Shown: positions 45,445 through 57,243 of the stretch, in pieces
Numbering within the stretch: position 1 is the first letter of the stretch
Layout of the letters: each line of letters starts with the position of its first letter
Source of the DNA: Ctenosaura bakeri
Taxonomy: Eukaryota > Chordata > Lepidosauria > Squamata > Iguanidae
NCBI GenBank assembly: GCA_948474755.1
Contig: CAOLHI010000646.1
Coordinates: 496,001 to 560,000, forward strand
DNA length: 64,000 nucleotides
Direction of reading: 5' to 3'
The notes under the pieces: model-generated
What the model saw: only the letters and a program-made list of their open reading frames with translations
Databases searched by the model: none
Told to the model about the DNA's origin: nothing
Translations under genes and position numbers: made by a program

Positions 45445-46639
45445 AATGAGATAAGTGTTCATACTGTTGTTGAATTGTGGGCATCTGCCTTAATAAAATG
45501 TGTAATGAATTCATGTCCACACAAGTTCACTGAGACTCACTCATTAATAGTAGGATATAGAATGGCAGCCTAAGATCCCCAGCTTCTTCAGACCTTTGTT
45601 CCATTCCCAAAGTCAAATATTATTGTGCTTCAGTGATGTTCCTGTTTTTAAATTCACCCAAATACAATATAGGCCCCAGAGAAACTGAACTGAGCACCAA
45701 ATGACAAACTAAACTGAATGACTGCACATTTAAATGGTCCATGACCCAGAATTGTCTCAGTGGTATATAGCAAGGGTGTGAAGAATATTGAAAAATTGCT
45801 CATTCTTAATGAGAAAGGCTGTCTCTACACCCTGCCACTAAATTGCTAGCTACTGTAAGAGTTCATTTTCCCACTGCACAAATGAGACAATGAGTACTCC
45901 CGTCTACCATTGTGATTTCTATAATTTGTATAGGAAAAAAAAATCTGTGCACAAATCTTTTCCTTTTGTGAAGCAAAGTATACAGACCCATTAAACACAG
46001 AAGGACTGTCAGGTTGATGAAAAAGACACAAAACAACCCATCCAATACTTCTAGTTTTGAAAAGTCCATGAACAAGGCAGTGGCAATTTGTGCAATTGCT
46101 CAATTTGAGCAAAATGTCACAAATGCAAGAACTATTATCAAAAAGAGAGGGGCAGGAAATGTCTCGCCATCACACAGATGAAGAGAAAACAATACAATCA
46201 TAATACAAAAGTAAAGTAATGACTACAGAGAGCAGAATATGAAACCAAGATAATGATCTTTATTAAATTGCTAGTCCCACGTAGAATCAATTGCTAAAGG
46301 ATAAGGTCATTTTCACACATGGCTTTTCTAGTGGAATGGAGTTAGGGTAGCACTGGCAATGAAGGAGCTTTTTTGTATGACATTACTGCTGTTCCCTTTT
46401 CCTCCTAGTGTACTCCTAGATTTTTTTGCAACCCAAAATATGTCTGTTAGACCAAGTCATGGTATTTTCCTGGATTTCTTACAACATATTTTTTGCAAGT
46501 ATCACCCTTTAGGGATCAGTAATTGTGTTTGGGGCATGAAGTAGGTGATTACTCAAGATTTACCTTGGTCTCTCCTTCTCACTATATTTCTCTTAGAGCT
46601 GCTGAAAGGAAGGTCTAGATATATCATGTATGAAGCCTT
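45445..46639. other. No recognised gene
   Basis: AT-rich. The two overlapping minus frames at 45,846-46,112 (88 and 70 codons) have no identifiable domain. Confidence 0.4.
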
Positions 46640-47170
46640 CCCTAGCAGTTGGTTTGTTTTGGGGCACAATTCAAAGTGCTGGTTATATTCTATTACGTTT
46701 TATATGGCTTAGGTCCAGGCTATTTAACAGACTGTATCTCCCTGTAACAGGCTGAGTGCATACTGAGATCCTTGAAAGACCATATTTCAGTCTCACCAAC
46801 TTCACAGACACTAATGATGGGTACACAAGAGAGAGCCTTCTTGGTGACTGCTTCTAGGCTCTGGAACTTCCTTCTCAGGGAGTCCACAATGGACTCCATT
46901 TTTTTCTGTCCTTCCATTGGTAAGGCAATTTTTATTAGTAGTATTCTAACAGGTTCTTATTATTTTTTAAAAGCTTTTTAAAGAAAGAACCTTAGAGGAT
47001 GCTGTATTATTTTTATTGTACTGTTTCTAATTGCTTCTTACCTGTAGGGTTAAATTTATTTTAACACTGTAAATAATATTATTTTGTATATTTCAAGCTA
47101 TATTCTGCTTCTTTATTGTAAGCCAACTCAAATCCCAATTTTGGAGGAACAGCAGGGTGGAAATAAAGAT
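46640..47170 (+). repeat. L2-like LINE 3' end
   Basis: Contains GAGAGCCTTCTTGGTGACTG, CTTCTAGGCTCTGGAACTTC and CTTCTCAGGGAGTCC, the C-terminal coding segment seen in L2-group LINEs, then a T-rich untranslated region and ACAGCAGGGTGGAAATAAAG with a GATGGT-type tail. The minus frame of 65 codons across it is a shadow. Confidence 0.6.
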
Positions 47171-47294
47171 GGTGATGGTGATGATGGTGGTGGATGTGAC
47201 GGTACTGCTATAGTGGAAAAATGACAAGGGAGGCCATTGGGACATGTTGAAAGAATGTGTTTGTTGCTTCTGTGTGCCTTCAAGTCATTTCTGA

Positions 47295-47442
47295 GGCCAT
47301 TTCTACACTACAGTCTTATAGCGCAATGATTCCACTTTCAACCTCCTATGGAATCCTGGGGTTTGCAGTTTCAGGAAGGGCCAGCTCATAGGAGGTTGAA
47401 AGTGGAATCATCCCGCTATAAGACTGTAGTGTGGAAAGGGCC
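47295..47442. mobile_element. Palindromic MITE family A, copy 3 (148 bp)
   Basis: GGCCATTTCTACACTACAGT, TTATAGCGCAATGATTCCAC and TTTCAACCTCCTATGG face CATAGGAGGTTGAAAGTGGA, ATCATCCCGCTATAAGACTG and TAGTGTGGAAAGGGCC. TGA lies on both sides (47,292-47,294 and 47,443-47,445), a possible three-base duplication; joining at TGA restores the SINE sequence TTTCTGAGTTATGG. Confidence 0.85.
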
Positions 47443-47459
47443 TGAGTTATGGTGGTGAT

Positions 47460-47812
47460 TGTTGGAATTGACAAGATTTACAACTCTGGTTATTATGGGG
47501 TTAATTGGTGTTATAGAGGACCTTCACCTGCTTTCTATTATTGGCAGCAGGTGTAAAGGCTCTGTAAGAGTAGCGTTGTTTTAGTGGACATTTACTTCCA
47601 CTTCTTGATTTGCTATAGTTTGTTGTATCTTGCTTCACTGTGTTATTGTATTTTGATATATTTTGTATTTTAACTTGCCAAACCTGCTCAAGTTCTCTTT
47701 TAACTTTTGTATATTAAGAATTTATATGTTATGCTTATTTTTAACTAGAATATATAAAAGACTATATCTCTTTCTTAATTTGTCTTCTCAATTCCCTTTT
47801 TTATTTACAACA
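47460..47812. mobile_element. Probable solo LTR (353 bp) inside the SINE
   Basis: Begins TGTTGGAATTGACAAG and ends TATTTACAACA, so the ends TGTTG/CAACA are inverted. The SINE sequence resumes on the other side. A TATATAAAAGAC box lies near 47,752. Flanks (GTGAT and GTTAA) do not form a clean duplication, so the call is weaker than for the LTR at 44,009. Confidence 0.5.
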
Positions 47813-47960
47813 GTTAACTTTTCTTGACTTTTATTGACAAAATGTGTTTAGAAACTCGCCATTGCCTTTTTTGAAATTGTGAATGTGTGATTTCCCCAAG
47901 GTCACTTGGTGGCCTTAATTGGTTGAGAGAGGGTTTAAATCCTGGTCTCCAGCATCCTAG

Positions 47961-48581
47961 ATGGATTTTTTAATTTTTTTTTTACTGCTGCAATTGCACT
48001 AGCGTGAATGAATGTAGTGCTAGTGCAATTAACAAGAGCGAAAATATTAAAAGTAGGAAATGCAGGCTGGAGAAAAGTGACAATAGCCTTCCAGGAAATA
48101 ACCTAATCAAAAGGAAGAGTGGGCAAATGCGTATGGAGGTCCTGGGACGTCCTTCAAATCTGCTCCCTATGTGAGAAACCTGTAGTATGAATAATCTGTA
48201 CAATCACATGTGGGATGCGCAAAAGGCATCACTACTATCCCAGTAGTGTAGTGATGGTCAAATAACACTCCCTTAGCAGAACAAGATGTTAGCATGAAAA
48301 GGCCCCAAGTCAGCAGTTACCTATATCCCATTGACTGAATGGGTGTGCTTTAAAGGGAAATAGCAATTGGATTTGAACCAATATCATCAGCAAAGACCAG
48401 GAGAAAGAGAGAAAGAGAGAGAAGCCACTGCAGGGCATCTTAAAAAGAGAATTCAAAGATCAGGCAGGAAGAGTTTCTAGGACAAATGGATTTCCATATT
48501 TTGTTCAGCTGCAGTTCCAGTTACTCCTGACTGTTGATTATGCTGGGTTGGGCTGATCACAGCTGTTCTCTGACATCTGGA
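47961..48581. other. Unassigned stretch with a hairpin
   Basis: Contains a 12-base perfect stem, AATTGCACTAGC at 47,992-48,003 with GCTAGTGCAATT at 48,019-48,030, and near 48,300 GCATGAAAAGGCCCC, which resembles the end of MITE family B. It may be a fourth, diverged MITE, but the left end is not visible. A GAAA/GAGA patch lies at 48,400-48,421. Confidence 0.4.
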
Positions 48582-48987
48582 GGAGAGATGGGTGAATCTG
48601 CTGTCAGGGTTCCTTTTCTTTTTTTCTTCTTTTTCCCATTTCTAAGATCATTCCCTCCCAGTTTTGCATGAAATTGCTTTCTTTTTAGTCTAGATGAAAA
48701 TCTGCACAAAGTTTCACATGTGTTTGCCAAAATATGTGTATGTTTTTGCATTGCATTGCAAATAGCTTTCCAATGAACTACTTATTTAGTGCATTTTCCA
48801 AGGTATACATTTTTCAAGTTTTTAGATGAATGCATTTTTATATGTTTATGCATTCATATATTTATTACATATAGGCATCAGAAAAATATAGATTTTGATG
48901 CCCTCTGCATAGTGCATACTTTTTACATTAAGTGAATTGGTATGTCTGCTTTCAGATATAAACCAAAGGAATTTCCCACCCATACCT
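48582..48987. mobile_element. Possible hAT-like MITE (about 406 bp)
   Basis: Left end AGAGATGGGTGAATC and right end (reversed) AGGTATGGGTGGG are inverted and hAT-like. CATCTGGA (48,574-48,581) and AATCTGGA (48,988-48,995) match at 7 of 8 bases, fitting an hAT duplication. AT-rich inside, no coding frame. Confidence 0.45.
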
Positions 48988-49149
48988 AATCTGGAAGGCC
49001 ATGGGTTACCCAGGACAATCCAAGAGAAACAGCTGTCACAACTGTAGATAAACTGCTATTGGATTTTGGCCCAACAAACGCAGTGCTCAGGCATGTAATT
49101 CTTTGCTATGTCTCTCGTGGAAAGCAGTAACAAAGTAATTTTAGCAATG

Positions 49150-49590
49150 TTCTTCCCATTGCAATAAAGCATTCCAAAACTACACAGTTTTTGAGAACTA
49201 TTCACAGTTTGGGGCTTTTCTGTGCAAAACGTGAGCATGGTTATTTTGTACAGAAAACAGCATTTCCTGAACAAAAAATGCAACGTTTTCTGCATGGAAA
49301 GTAATACTGCAATGCAGAAATATTAATTCCTGCATAGAAAATACTGTTTTCTACATAGAAAATGCTATTTTCTCTGCAAATCAACCATATGCAAATATTA
49401 TGCTGAATTAATCCCCAATAGCAACATTTTCTGCACAGGAACTTTTACTTCTGTGTTAAAATATTATTTTCCATGCAGAAAATGCTGAGTCCTGTGCAGA
49501 AAATGCTGTTTTCTTCACAAAACAACCTATGTGAATTTTGTGCAGAATAAGTCCTGAACTGTAAAGATCTCAGCAGCTCAAGATTCTTCT
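49150..49590 (-). repeat. Dispersed repeat built of palindromic TTTTCTGTGCAGAAAA-like units, copy 2
   Basis: Reversed copy of the repeat at 5,470-6,405. It ends with the complement of CAGTTCAGGACTTATTCTGC, and includes TTTTCTGCATGGAAAG, TTTTCTACATAGAAAA, TTTCCATGCAGAAAATG and a CAAATCAACCATATGCAAAT spacer. At least eight diverged units. The minus frame at 49,056-49,295 is a by-product. Confidence 0.6.
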
Positions 49591-50499
49591 TCTCAGGATT
49601 TCTCAAAACTTGAAAAGCATGTTTTCCAACCTTTTTCTGATTATTTTAGGATATTCTTTCCAAATCAAGTACAGATGAAATCTAGTTTTAAAGACTGCTT
49701 CTTGGTTGATCATAGTCACTTATAGAAAGAATAAAAGACTACAATTTACCTATGGAGAATATTGAAAATTATATATGTGCATTCTGCTCCTTTTTTCCCC
49801 TGGAGCACACACCCTCACACATACACAGATTTTTGATGCAAGATGTGCTTCAGCCTGTAGCCATTTGCAAAGGGTCAAAAAGTGATATTTTCATAGTGAA
49901 AATAAATTTCTTTTCTCTCCCTATCAGTCAGCTGGATGATGGAGAGGTCCTGAAGTCCCATCTCTCCTGCTGCATTTGACCACATGGCCTGATATTTATC
50001 TCAACTAAGAAGTGAGACACCATATTGTATACCAGAGATCCCACAGATGTTAAAGGCTGTTACCCTCTCGGCTAGAGTCTGCTGAAGTTATATTGTCCTT
50101 CCTCCCAAGCTCAGCACAAACATAAAGAGATTATATGGGGACAATGCATCTTTGTTCTTGAACACAACATAAAACCTGGAAGCTGGTAAACTGCTTGGTT
50201 TCCTCAGAAACCACTTTTATCACTTAAAACACAGAGGTACAGGTTGAAGCAGTGTTACATAAAACAGATGAACAGACATAGTGCACGATGTATCTGTTTT
50301 CGGATCATGCCATTTCAAACCTCAAATGGAGGATCGAGTGTTGCTTGCCTTTCCACGTAAAAGTTCTCTTACACATATAAAATTATCAAGTCACAGGAAA
50401 AGGCATCCAATATGCCACCTTTTGGAGTGTCTATGTCCTATCTGAAAGCAGTTCAGTCGACAACTCAAACAAAACAAACTGAATAGCTCCTGACTGTTT
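49591..50499. other. No recognised gene
   Basis: AT-rich; nothing identifiable. Confidence 0.4.
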
Positions 50500-50990
50500 G
50501 CTTACTTTTAGGCAGTAAGTACAAGGTCATAAATATAGTCTCAACAAAAGTCTAAGGCAAAGTGAGTCCGAAGTCAGTCAGATTAATCCAGAGTCAGGCA
50601 TGGAGTTCAACAAGATATCCAGCAAGGTAGAAGGTTGGTTAAGCTCAGACAACTCCTGGAGGGGAAGGGTGATAGCTTTATAGGTCAACCACCTAACACA
50701 GTCATTGCTTGATTAATTGTTTCCGGCTATATATTCTCTGGTACCAACATAGGTTTGCTCTTTGTTGTCTGTGCTTGGCAAACATGGATACTCATAAGTT
50801 ATCTTCTGTGTATGAACGGGCAGGACTGTTTGCTGGAGCTGGCACTGCGCCCTGTTCTGTTTATGGCACTGTAACCTCTTCCTGTACAGCAGATCCTGGC
50901 ATGCCCCGTTTAAGCCTCTGGCATGTCCTGTGTTTCAGACGCAGAATCAGAATCTATGTTCTGGAAGCAGGGCATGGCAGTCTAGCTATG
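50500..50990 (-). repeat. LTR-like remnant (-), copy 1
   Basis: On the minus strand a TATAAAG box (complement of CTTTATAG near 50,670) has AATTAATCAAGC upstream. The block GGTTGGTTAAGCTCAGACAA, CTCCTGGAGGGGAAGGGTGA resembles GGTTGGTGATGAGCAAAAAT, CTGCCAGGGAAGTGTTATGA at 59,480-59,530. Both look like pieces of one old LTR family; limits are not determined. Confidence 0.35.
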
Positions 50991-52870
50991 TAAGCATAAG
51001 GAATATATAAAGTGTGTGAAGGCAGAAACATTTGGTGCCACAACTGCAACCTAAAATAGAACCAGCTAGCAACAGATAAATCCCATTGATTTCCAGCTCA
51101 TCTGTTTTCCTTCTTGGGACAAGATTCAGAAGGCTTAGATTTATATCCTACTTCTGCAACGGATTAATTGATGAGTTTGGACAAGATAACCATTTTTTAG
51201 TATTTAACTGCTTTACTCATACATTTATTTAGAGGACATATACAATTTCTAAAGTACCCTCCATAATAAATCATTTACCCTAATGAATTAAATATGCCAA
51301 CCCTTGTTTGGCAAATAGCTGCACACTTTCATGAAACAGAGGAACAAAAAATGTTGAACTTTTAAACTTTCAGAAACATTGCTATTGGCACAGTCATATC
51401 CAGTCTACCTTTCAAATACTTCATGCTTTCAGAATACACCTGAAAAATGCCATAGATATAAAGAATAGCATGTCCTCTTCAGAAAGCTACAGTGAAGAAA
51501 AGAAATGCCAAATCAAATGTCACTTTCTTTATATGCTATATGTACTCACCTTGAGTATGCAAGCTCTTACCTCAGAGTGGTTTCCAAAGGAAAAGTACAA
51601 ACAGCCACCCATATAATGTAAGGCATACTTGACATTGTAGAAAGAAAGCTTACAATGAGTGTTCACCACAAAAGGAAGGGTTATAAATAAAAAGAAGTCT
51701 TCTATGGGTCCTCTGGTTACATTTACAGGAATTTACAAATGGCTTTGAAGACGGCACTTGTATGTTCCACCTTTTGTGACTACTATTCTGCTATTTCAGA
51801 GGAAAGAACTTGGCTATTTTAGGATTACTTATGTAAATGCTGAATTAAAGTAGAATATGGGAAATATATGAAGAAATGTATTTAATAAGCTATCCAAGGG
51901 TTAAATAAAAATCCCAATAATTAGACACTTTAGAAATTAATTACTGTCTCATAATGTGAGATTTTGGGGGCCAAAGAATCCCTCAGAACTGTGTGAAATG
52001 GAACCACAAAGGGGTAGGTGTACACACAACACACATTCATGCATATTGTGCCTGAATCATCTGGTTAAATGAAAGCTATGAAATTAGGACATGGGATTGC
52101 ATGTATAATCTGAGTATCAGGAGATGAAAAATAAATGGCAGACTACTCTGAGATATTTATTTGGTCACAGATTTACAATCTAATCCTATGATCCTACTAC
52201 TTGAAGCAGCTGTTATGCCATGATAACTTGGGCATCATACAATCATGATCTCATGAACTACAGAATACCAGTGCCAATGTCATAACAATACCTTGAGATA
52301 TAAGAAAGACTGACTTAAATCCACTGCCATGCTTAATGTCCAGGATGCTGGGCAACAGGAATGGGAAGAGTTCATTCTTATTGGTTTAGATGATGGTGCA
52401 TGTTCCTAAATTTAGACACTGCAATAAAGAAATATAGCATTTTAAAAAACAGTTCCATCAATAGGAATGCAGTCTTGCATCTGACTTCTCTAGTGACAAC
52501 AGCAAATACATGTGCAGTGTCCTTGGAAACTCTGCCATTCCTAACCAATCATAATATGGGTTACTGTTGAAGCCACAAAAATAATGCCACAATGGTATGT
52601 TACCATGCTGTACATCCTCATTCCGTGGGATGTGCTATTTTCATAATTGAACACTTTTATAGCTGCAAAACATGGTCAAAGACACCCTGATTGGAAGAGA
52701 GACAGGTCAGGCTGACTTTAGAGATGGTCAGGTCATAAATTCAGAGAGGATTAGGCAGAAAAATCCAGTGCTAATGGGTTTACAATAATTGTTTCAAGAT
52801 CTCAGGTTATGTGCACACTCGAATACAATAGAAAGCAAAACTGCCCGGGTGAAGCAGTCAGGGACTATAC
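50991..52870. other. No recognised gene
   Basis: AT-rich single-copy-like sequence, no frame of interest. Confidence 0.4.
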
Positions 52871-53499
52871 TGTGATCCTGCCCAATGGAAATCCCATAGA
52901 CTCCCTGCTTGACAAGGCATTAAGAGATTGCCATGACTCTCATCAATGTTTTCTCACCTAGGATTAAGACAATCAGCCCTTTCTGAACTCCTTTGTCAAC
53001 CTTGTGAAAAAGCAATTACTGCTTTGTTCACACAACCTTCTTCAGGGTAGGGAATTGGATATATAAACCTCAGCTTCAGCCCCAGCAAATTGTAGTACTT
53101 AGATGTGATACATAGTGCCCAGACCTCTGTTCATTCTTGCTATCCTTAGATGCTGTCGGAGCCACTCCACTTCAACCTCCTTCAGGAGTGGTAAGTATAA
53201 CACTTTTCATTCAATCTCTCTTTCTCTCTGTTTCTCTCTCTCTTTTCTCTCTCCAACCTTTCATGCCTCACTTTCTGATAGCCTTGTATGGTTCTTGAGA
53301 GTGTCTGATTTCTTGTGTGTTTTTACGATTCAAATAAAATACTCTGTTTAACTTTTCACTGGATTCCTCTCTACGGTTACTGTAAAGATCCTTCTGTTAC
53401 CGTCCTCTCACAAGCCTCCTTTGACCTATATTTCCCCCAGTTTCTAAAGATGCTGGCATTGTTAGTGAACTTTAAGGTGTCTCATCTCTTAGGGTAACA
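52871..53499 (+). repeat. Probable LTR (solo or fragment)
   Basis: A TATAAA box at 53,062-53,067 and AATAAA at 53,333-53,338 are 271 bases apart, nearly the same spacing as in the solo LTR at 44,009. The outer limits proposed here, TGTGATCCTGCC and GGGTAACA, are only weakly inverted, and no target duplication is visible. Contains a CTCTCTTT-rich tract at 53,212-53,252. Confidence 0.4.
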
Positions 53500-54724
53500 G
53501 ATATCCATATGTGGAAGTCAATGCAGAGATCCATCACATCATCTTTTCAAGACATCTCAGACTGCCTATTCTTTTAAGATATTTCCAATTTATCTTTTCC
53601 ACCAGAAGTGGAAAGATCATTAACAAGAGAGAAGGCATCCCAAAATAAAATGTAATTGTGATAACATGGTCTCCATGGTAGGAATCCCATTTGTAATATA
53701 TATTCAAATGCTTCCATCTGGGAGAGCAACGAGCTTCGAGGATAGGAGCCTGAAGAGGAAATGCCAACAACAGAATGTCTTAAGATTCCCAGCATTCATT
53801 GAAAACTACATCAACCATAACAGCAATAACAAAGGCAACATTGCAAAGGAAACAAAAGTTTTCGGGGTTAAATTTGAGATATAGAGATGGAAATTTAGTC
53901 CTACAAGAAAAAGACTGCTCCCTGTAGATCTCATAGCAATAATTTCAATTGGAAAATATAGGAGAAGTAAAAGGAGATCCAAAAACAATACACTAACCAC
54001 ACATTTATAAAAGAAAAGAAAAGGTCACAGTAGAGACTTTCTGGTGTCCCATAGGTCCACCCTATGGAATGTCTTCTTTGCTAATCCCATGGCCAGAATG
54101 ATCCTGGGCAACTAAATGAAGGTTATAAAGCTCAGCTGTAGCTTAGTTTGAACTTGGAACAGTTATTATGCTGCTCCCAGAATACCCCTACCAGCATAGC
54201 TATTGAAGATCATGAGATTTTAAGTGCAAACAATATTTTTCCAAGATGCGAATGCAGAGATACAACTCAAGCACAGCACTGAAGAAGTTCCTGGTTCAAG
54301 AGGCCAGAAATACCTAAGAGGAAAAGTCTAGAAAGAAATATCTCAGCAGTTGTGGCAGCATACTGATATTGTTAGGCAGAATGTCTGGGACATATACCCA
54401 TAGCTTATTCAATAGCTGCCTTTTGAATTAGTTGCATAATGATTTGATTCCAGAATTACCTGAGGAGGCCCATTTGGGGGAATGCTGAGTGACAAGATGT
54501 GGCTTCCCAAAGGGCTACATGACTTTTGGTACAGCCAATTAGGTAACTGGCTGGCACATGGGGGGTGGACACCTCTCTCAGAAGAATTCTGCCCGGGAAG
54601 AATAAAACAGGGCACCCAGTGGTCCTTTGGTAGTTAGTCTTTGGCTGTCTTCTCATTCGTCCTTTAGACCAATATGTTGTTCTGAGATATAAGCATACTG
54701 ACTCATAACCAGTGATGGCTCTAA
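53500..54724. other. No recognised gene
   Basis: AT-rich; short overlapping frames on both strands at 53,534-54,000 without known domains. Confidence 0.4.
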
Positions 54725-55075
54725 CTTAACTCAATTTATCTAATCTACTTTTAAAGTTGTCAAAGCTGGCAGCCATAACATCGTCTGGCAGTGAATTCCA
54801 TAGTTTAAATTATGTGACATGTGAAGAAACATTTTCTTTTATCTGTCATGAATTTCTAACCATTCAGCTTCAGTGGATGATCTTGGTATTTTGGAACAGA
54901 ATGTGGGAGGGGTGAAAGGCTTTTCCATGTCTATTTTCATTATGTGTAATTTTATACATCTCTATCATGCTTCCTGGTTTTTTTTGGCTCCCCCCCATGC
55001 TACACAACCCCGAACTCCTCATCAAGGAGTTGCTCCAGTCCCATGATTGTTTTGACTGATCTGAGTTGCTGCTGA
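54725..55075 (-). pseudogene. CR1-clade LINE ORF2 C-terminal remnant
   Basis: Translated on the minus strand with gaps, it gives the NGGRF..DKRKxFFT..VVNLWNSLP-type C-terminal segment of CR1-clade non-LTR elements; on the plus strand it appears as GCAGTGAATTCCATAGTTTA and TATACATCTCTATCATGCTT. Heavily decayed, with no continuous frame, and distinct from the three CR1 copies carrying the ATTCTATGA tail. Confidence 0.5.
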
Positions 55076-57124
55076 AACTGTAATTTGACCATATTTTAGA
55101 TTTTTTTAAAAAAAAAAATCAGGCAAATAGCTGTTTGAGTGGTACTGGGCATAATAAAGTTCACCTGTTTTCCTGCACCACATTCCCAATCAAGATCAGA
55201 GCCCCATGACTGTTTATTGTGAACAAATCAGAACTATGTGGTCCAAACACGTTTTTAACCTAATATATAGTTCAGGGTTTGTTGTGCTTCGATGCTGTTT
55301 TGAGTACAATTGACATCATCACTGATTATCAGCCATGATACTTAGAGCTCATGGTAACAGCTACCCACAAATATCTGCAGCACCACAAGTTCTCTATGCC
55401 TAATATAATTGGTCCAAATTTATTTGATTCAAGACTCCAAAAGAAACTTAGAACATATGGCATAGCTTTCTCTTCCTGTATACTGGTAACTGATAAAGTT
55501 GTAACAAGTACAAAAGGTGACAATCTGGTATACAAATTCCCTACAACACTACCACTCTTCTGAGATAATTACAAGAGTATATACATGGCCTGCATTATAT
55601 ATGGTGCTGGTGAGGGTATTACTCTACCACAGCCATGGTAGTTATGCAAAATACCCATTAATTGTCATTGCAATATTCTCATCTATATGATCAGGATGGC
55701 AAAGTTTATTTTTATACAGTCCTGTGGTTTTGCACAATGTATTTCTGGCTGTCTCAAAGGCTTGCTTTTCCATCCACAAACTCTTGTCCAGTAAAAGATG
55801 TGACTCGGGTCTGTTTTCTTTTTCTCATCTAGATATGCAATTTAATGCCTCTCTCTTCCTCCTTTTAGTTCCAGTTCCATTCCCTTTTGTTGTTTTTCCA
55901 AGCAGAAGCACAGAGACAGAAATCAGGCCATTTTAATGGGAAGCAATCCACGTGAGCAGATGGTTGGATCATGCCCTGCGTTGTATACTGTTTGATCACA
56001 ACAGAACAGTTAAAGGGTGGAAGGAGAGGAAGCCTCAATTTACTCTACTTATGGAAGCTGAAACCAGAGAAATAATTGCTAAGTGATTAAAAGCAAGATT
56101 TTGCTTTATACACAACATACCTAATGATGCTATCACTAACCATTAAAGTGAAACATCATCATCATCAAATGAATACCAAATACTGTACATTAGGGTGGAA
56201 ACAGCTGATCCTCAGCTCATTAGCATGCATTGAAATAATTATTTACCATTATGGAATAGCTGTGATCATGCACCATTTTGAAGCAGGGATACATTTAGCA
56301 ACATCTGCCAGATAATATTATCACCATTTTATGCATGTCAAAAAAGGGATATCTTTTTTTATTATTATTTTTTGTGTCGGGGGGAAATAACAGCTGAAAT
56401 TTTGTAGCATTACACCATTCTGACTAATCGAAATGATATAAAATGTGCCCACTGGGATTTGTCTTCTAAGAACATCCAAAATAACCTACCTTTCAAAGCA
56501 TTTACTGCCATCAAACAATATAGGGCAATTGGATGAAAATAAGCATCCCTGCTATGAAGGAAATCTCCTTTCTGTGTCGAGGATGATAGTGACTAGACAC
56601 CTGTAGAAGTATTTACTGCTTGGTCTATTACATTTGCAGTGGTTCTCCCCCCACCACACACACACCTTCTTTTTTCTTTTGTTCCTTTTCTTCTCTGTCA
56701 CCAAACTACTCATGGAGTAGTCAGCCCTGATCCACTGAGAGCAGGATTTCATATCCCACTGATATCAAAGGCTTATCACTATCAGTCATGGGACCTTTCT
56801 GTGTGATGTGAAAAACTACACATATCTGATTCTACCAATTGCTTGGTAAGGAGAGAAAGTAACAGAAGATATTTGGGCCACTTTTCATCTTTTCCTTTCA
56901 ACATTCTTTTTTTCCTTGGGCCAAGAAGGGCAGATGGTGGTGGAAATTATAGAAAGCATTAAGCGCAATGGAAGGGGTGTACATAGGAGCCCTTTCAAAT
57001 GAAATAATTATAGCACTATGATTCCACTTTAACTGACTTATCTGCATATTCAGGTCTACTGCATGGAGAAGCAAAAGGAGGGCATATCTCAGGTTGCTAA
57101 TACTGATAATAACCAGCCCCATGT
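55076..57124. other. AT-rich sequence, no recognised gene
   Basis: No frame with a domain and no clear repeat except the last 140 bases, where CCCTTTCAAATG, ATTATAGCACTATGATTCCA and CTTTAACTG (56,985-57,045) form half of a family A MITE. The stretch 56,190-56,330 is non-repetitive and balanced in composition (see findings). Confidence 0.4.
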
Positions 57125-57243
57125 TTGGAAAAGTTAACCTTTAGACTAAAATTCCCAGAATCCTCCAATCAGCATAGCTACAAGCATGCATCCTGAGTGA
57201 TTCTGGGAGCTGTAGTCCAAACTAATAACTTTTCCCAGCTCCA
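57125..57243. repeat. Small inverted-repeat element (about 119 bp)
   Basis: Starts TTGGAAAAGTTAACC and ends ATAACTTTTCCCAGCTCC, so the ends pair. Inside, ACTAAAATTCCCAGAATCC faces GATTCTGGGAGCTGTAGTCC. A repeat with GGGAGTTGTAGTCC is frequent in lizard DNA; I do not assign the superfamily. Confidence 0.6.

Larger units (their letters stand above)
47259..47960 (-). mobile_element. SINE (-) split by a MITE and a probable solo LTR
   Basis: TGTTGCTTCTGTGTGCCTTC starts the reversed tail and body; the MITE interrupts at 47,295; GAGTTATGGTGGTGAT continues; the LTR-like insert follows; and AGAAACTCGCCATTGCCTTT to TTAAATCCTGGTCTCCAG completes the body. The tRNA-like head is missing after about 47,960. 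Confidence 0.75.

Noticed and set aside
46720..46981. Facing frames of 65-69 codons that look protein-like
   Set aside because: They are the decayed coding end of an L2-like LINE and its reverse.
49200..49520. CRISPR-like array of short repeats and spacers
   Set aside because: Units are diverged, palindromic and irregularly spaced, and the DNA is vertebrate.
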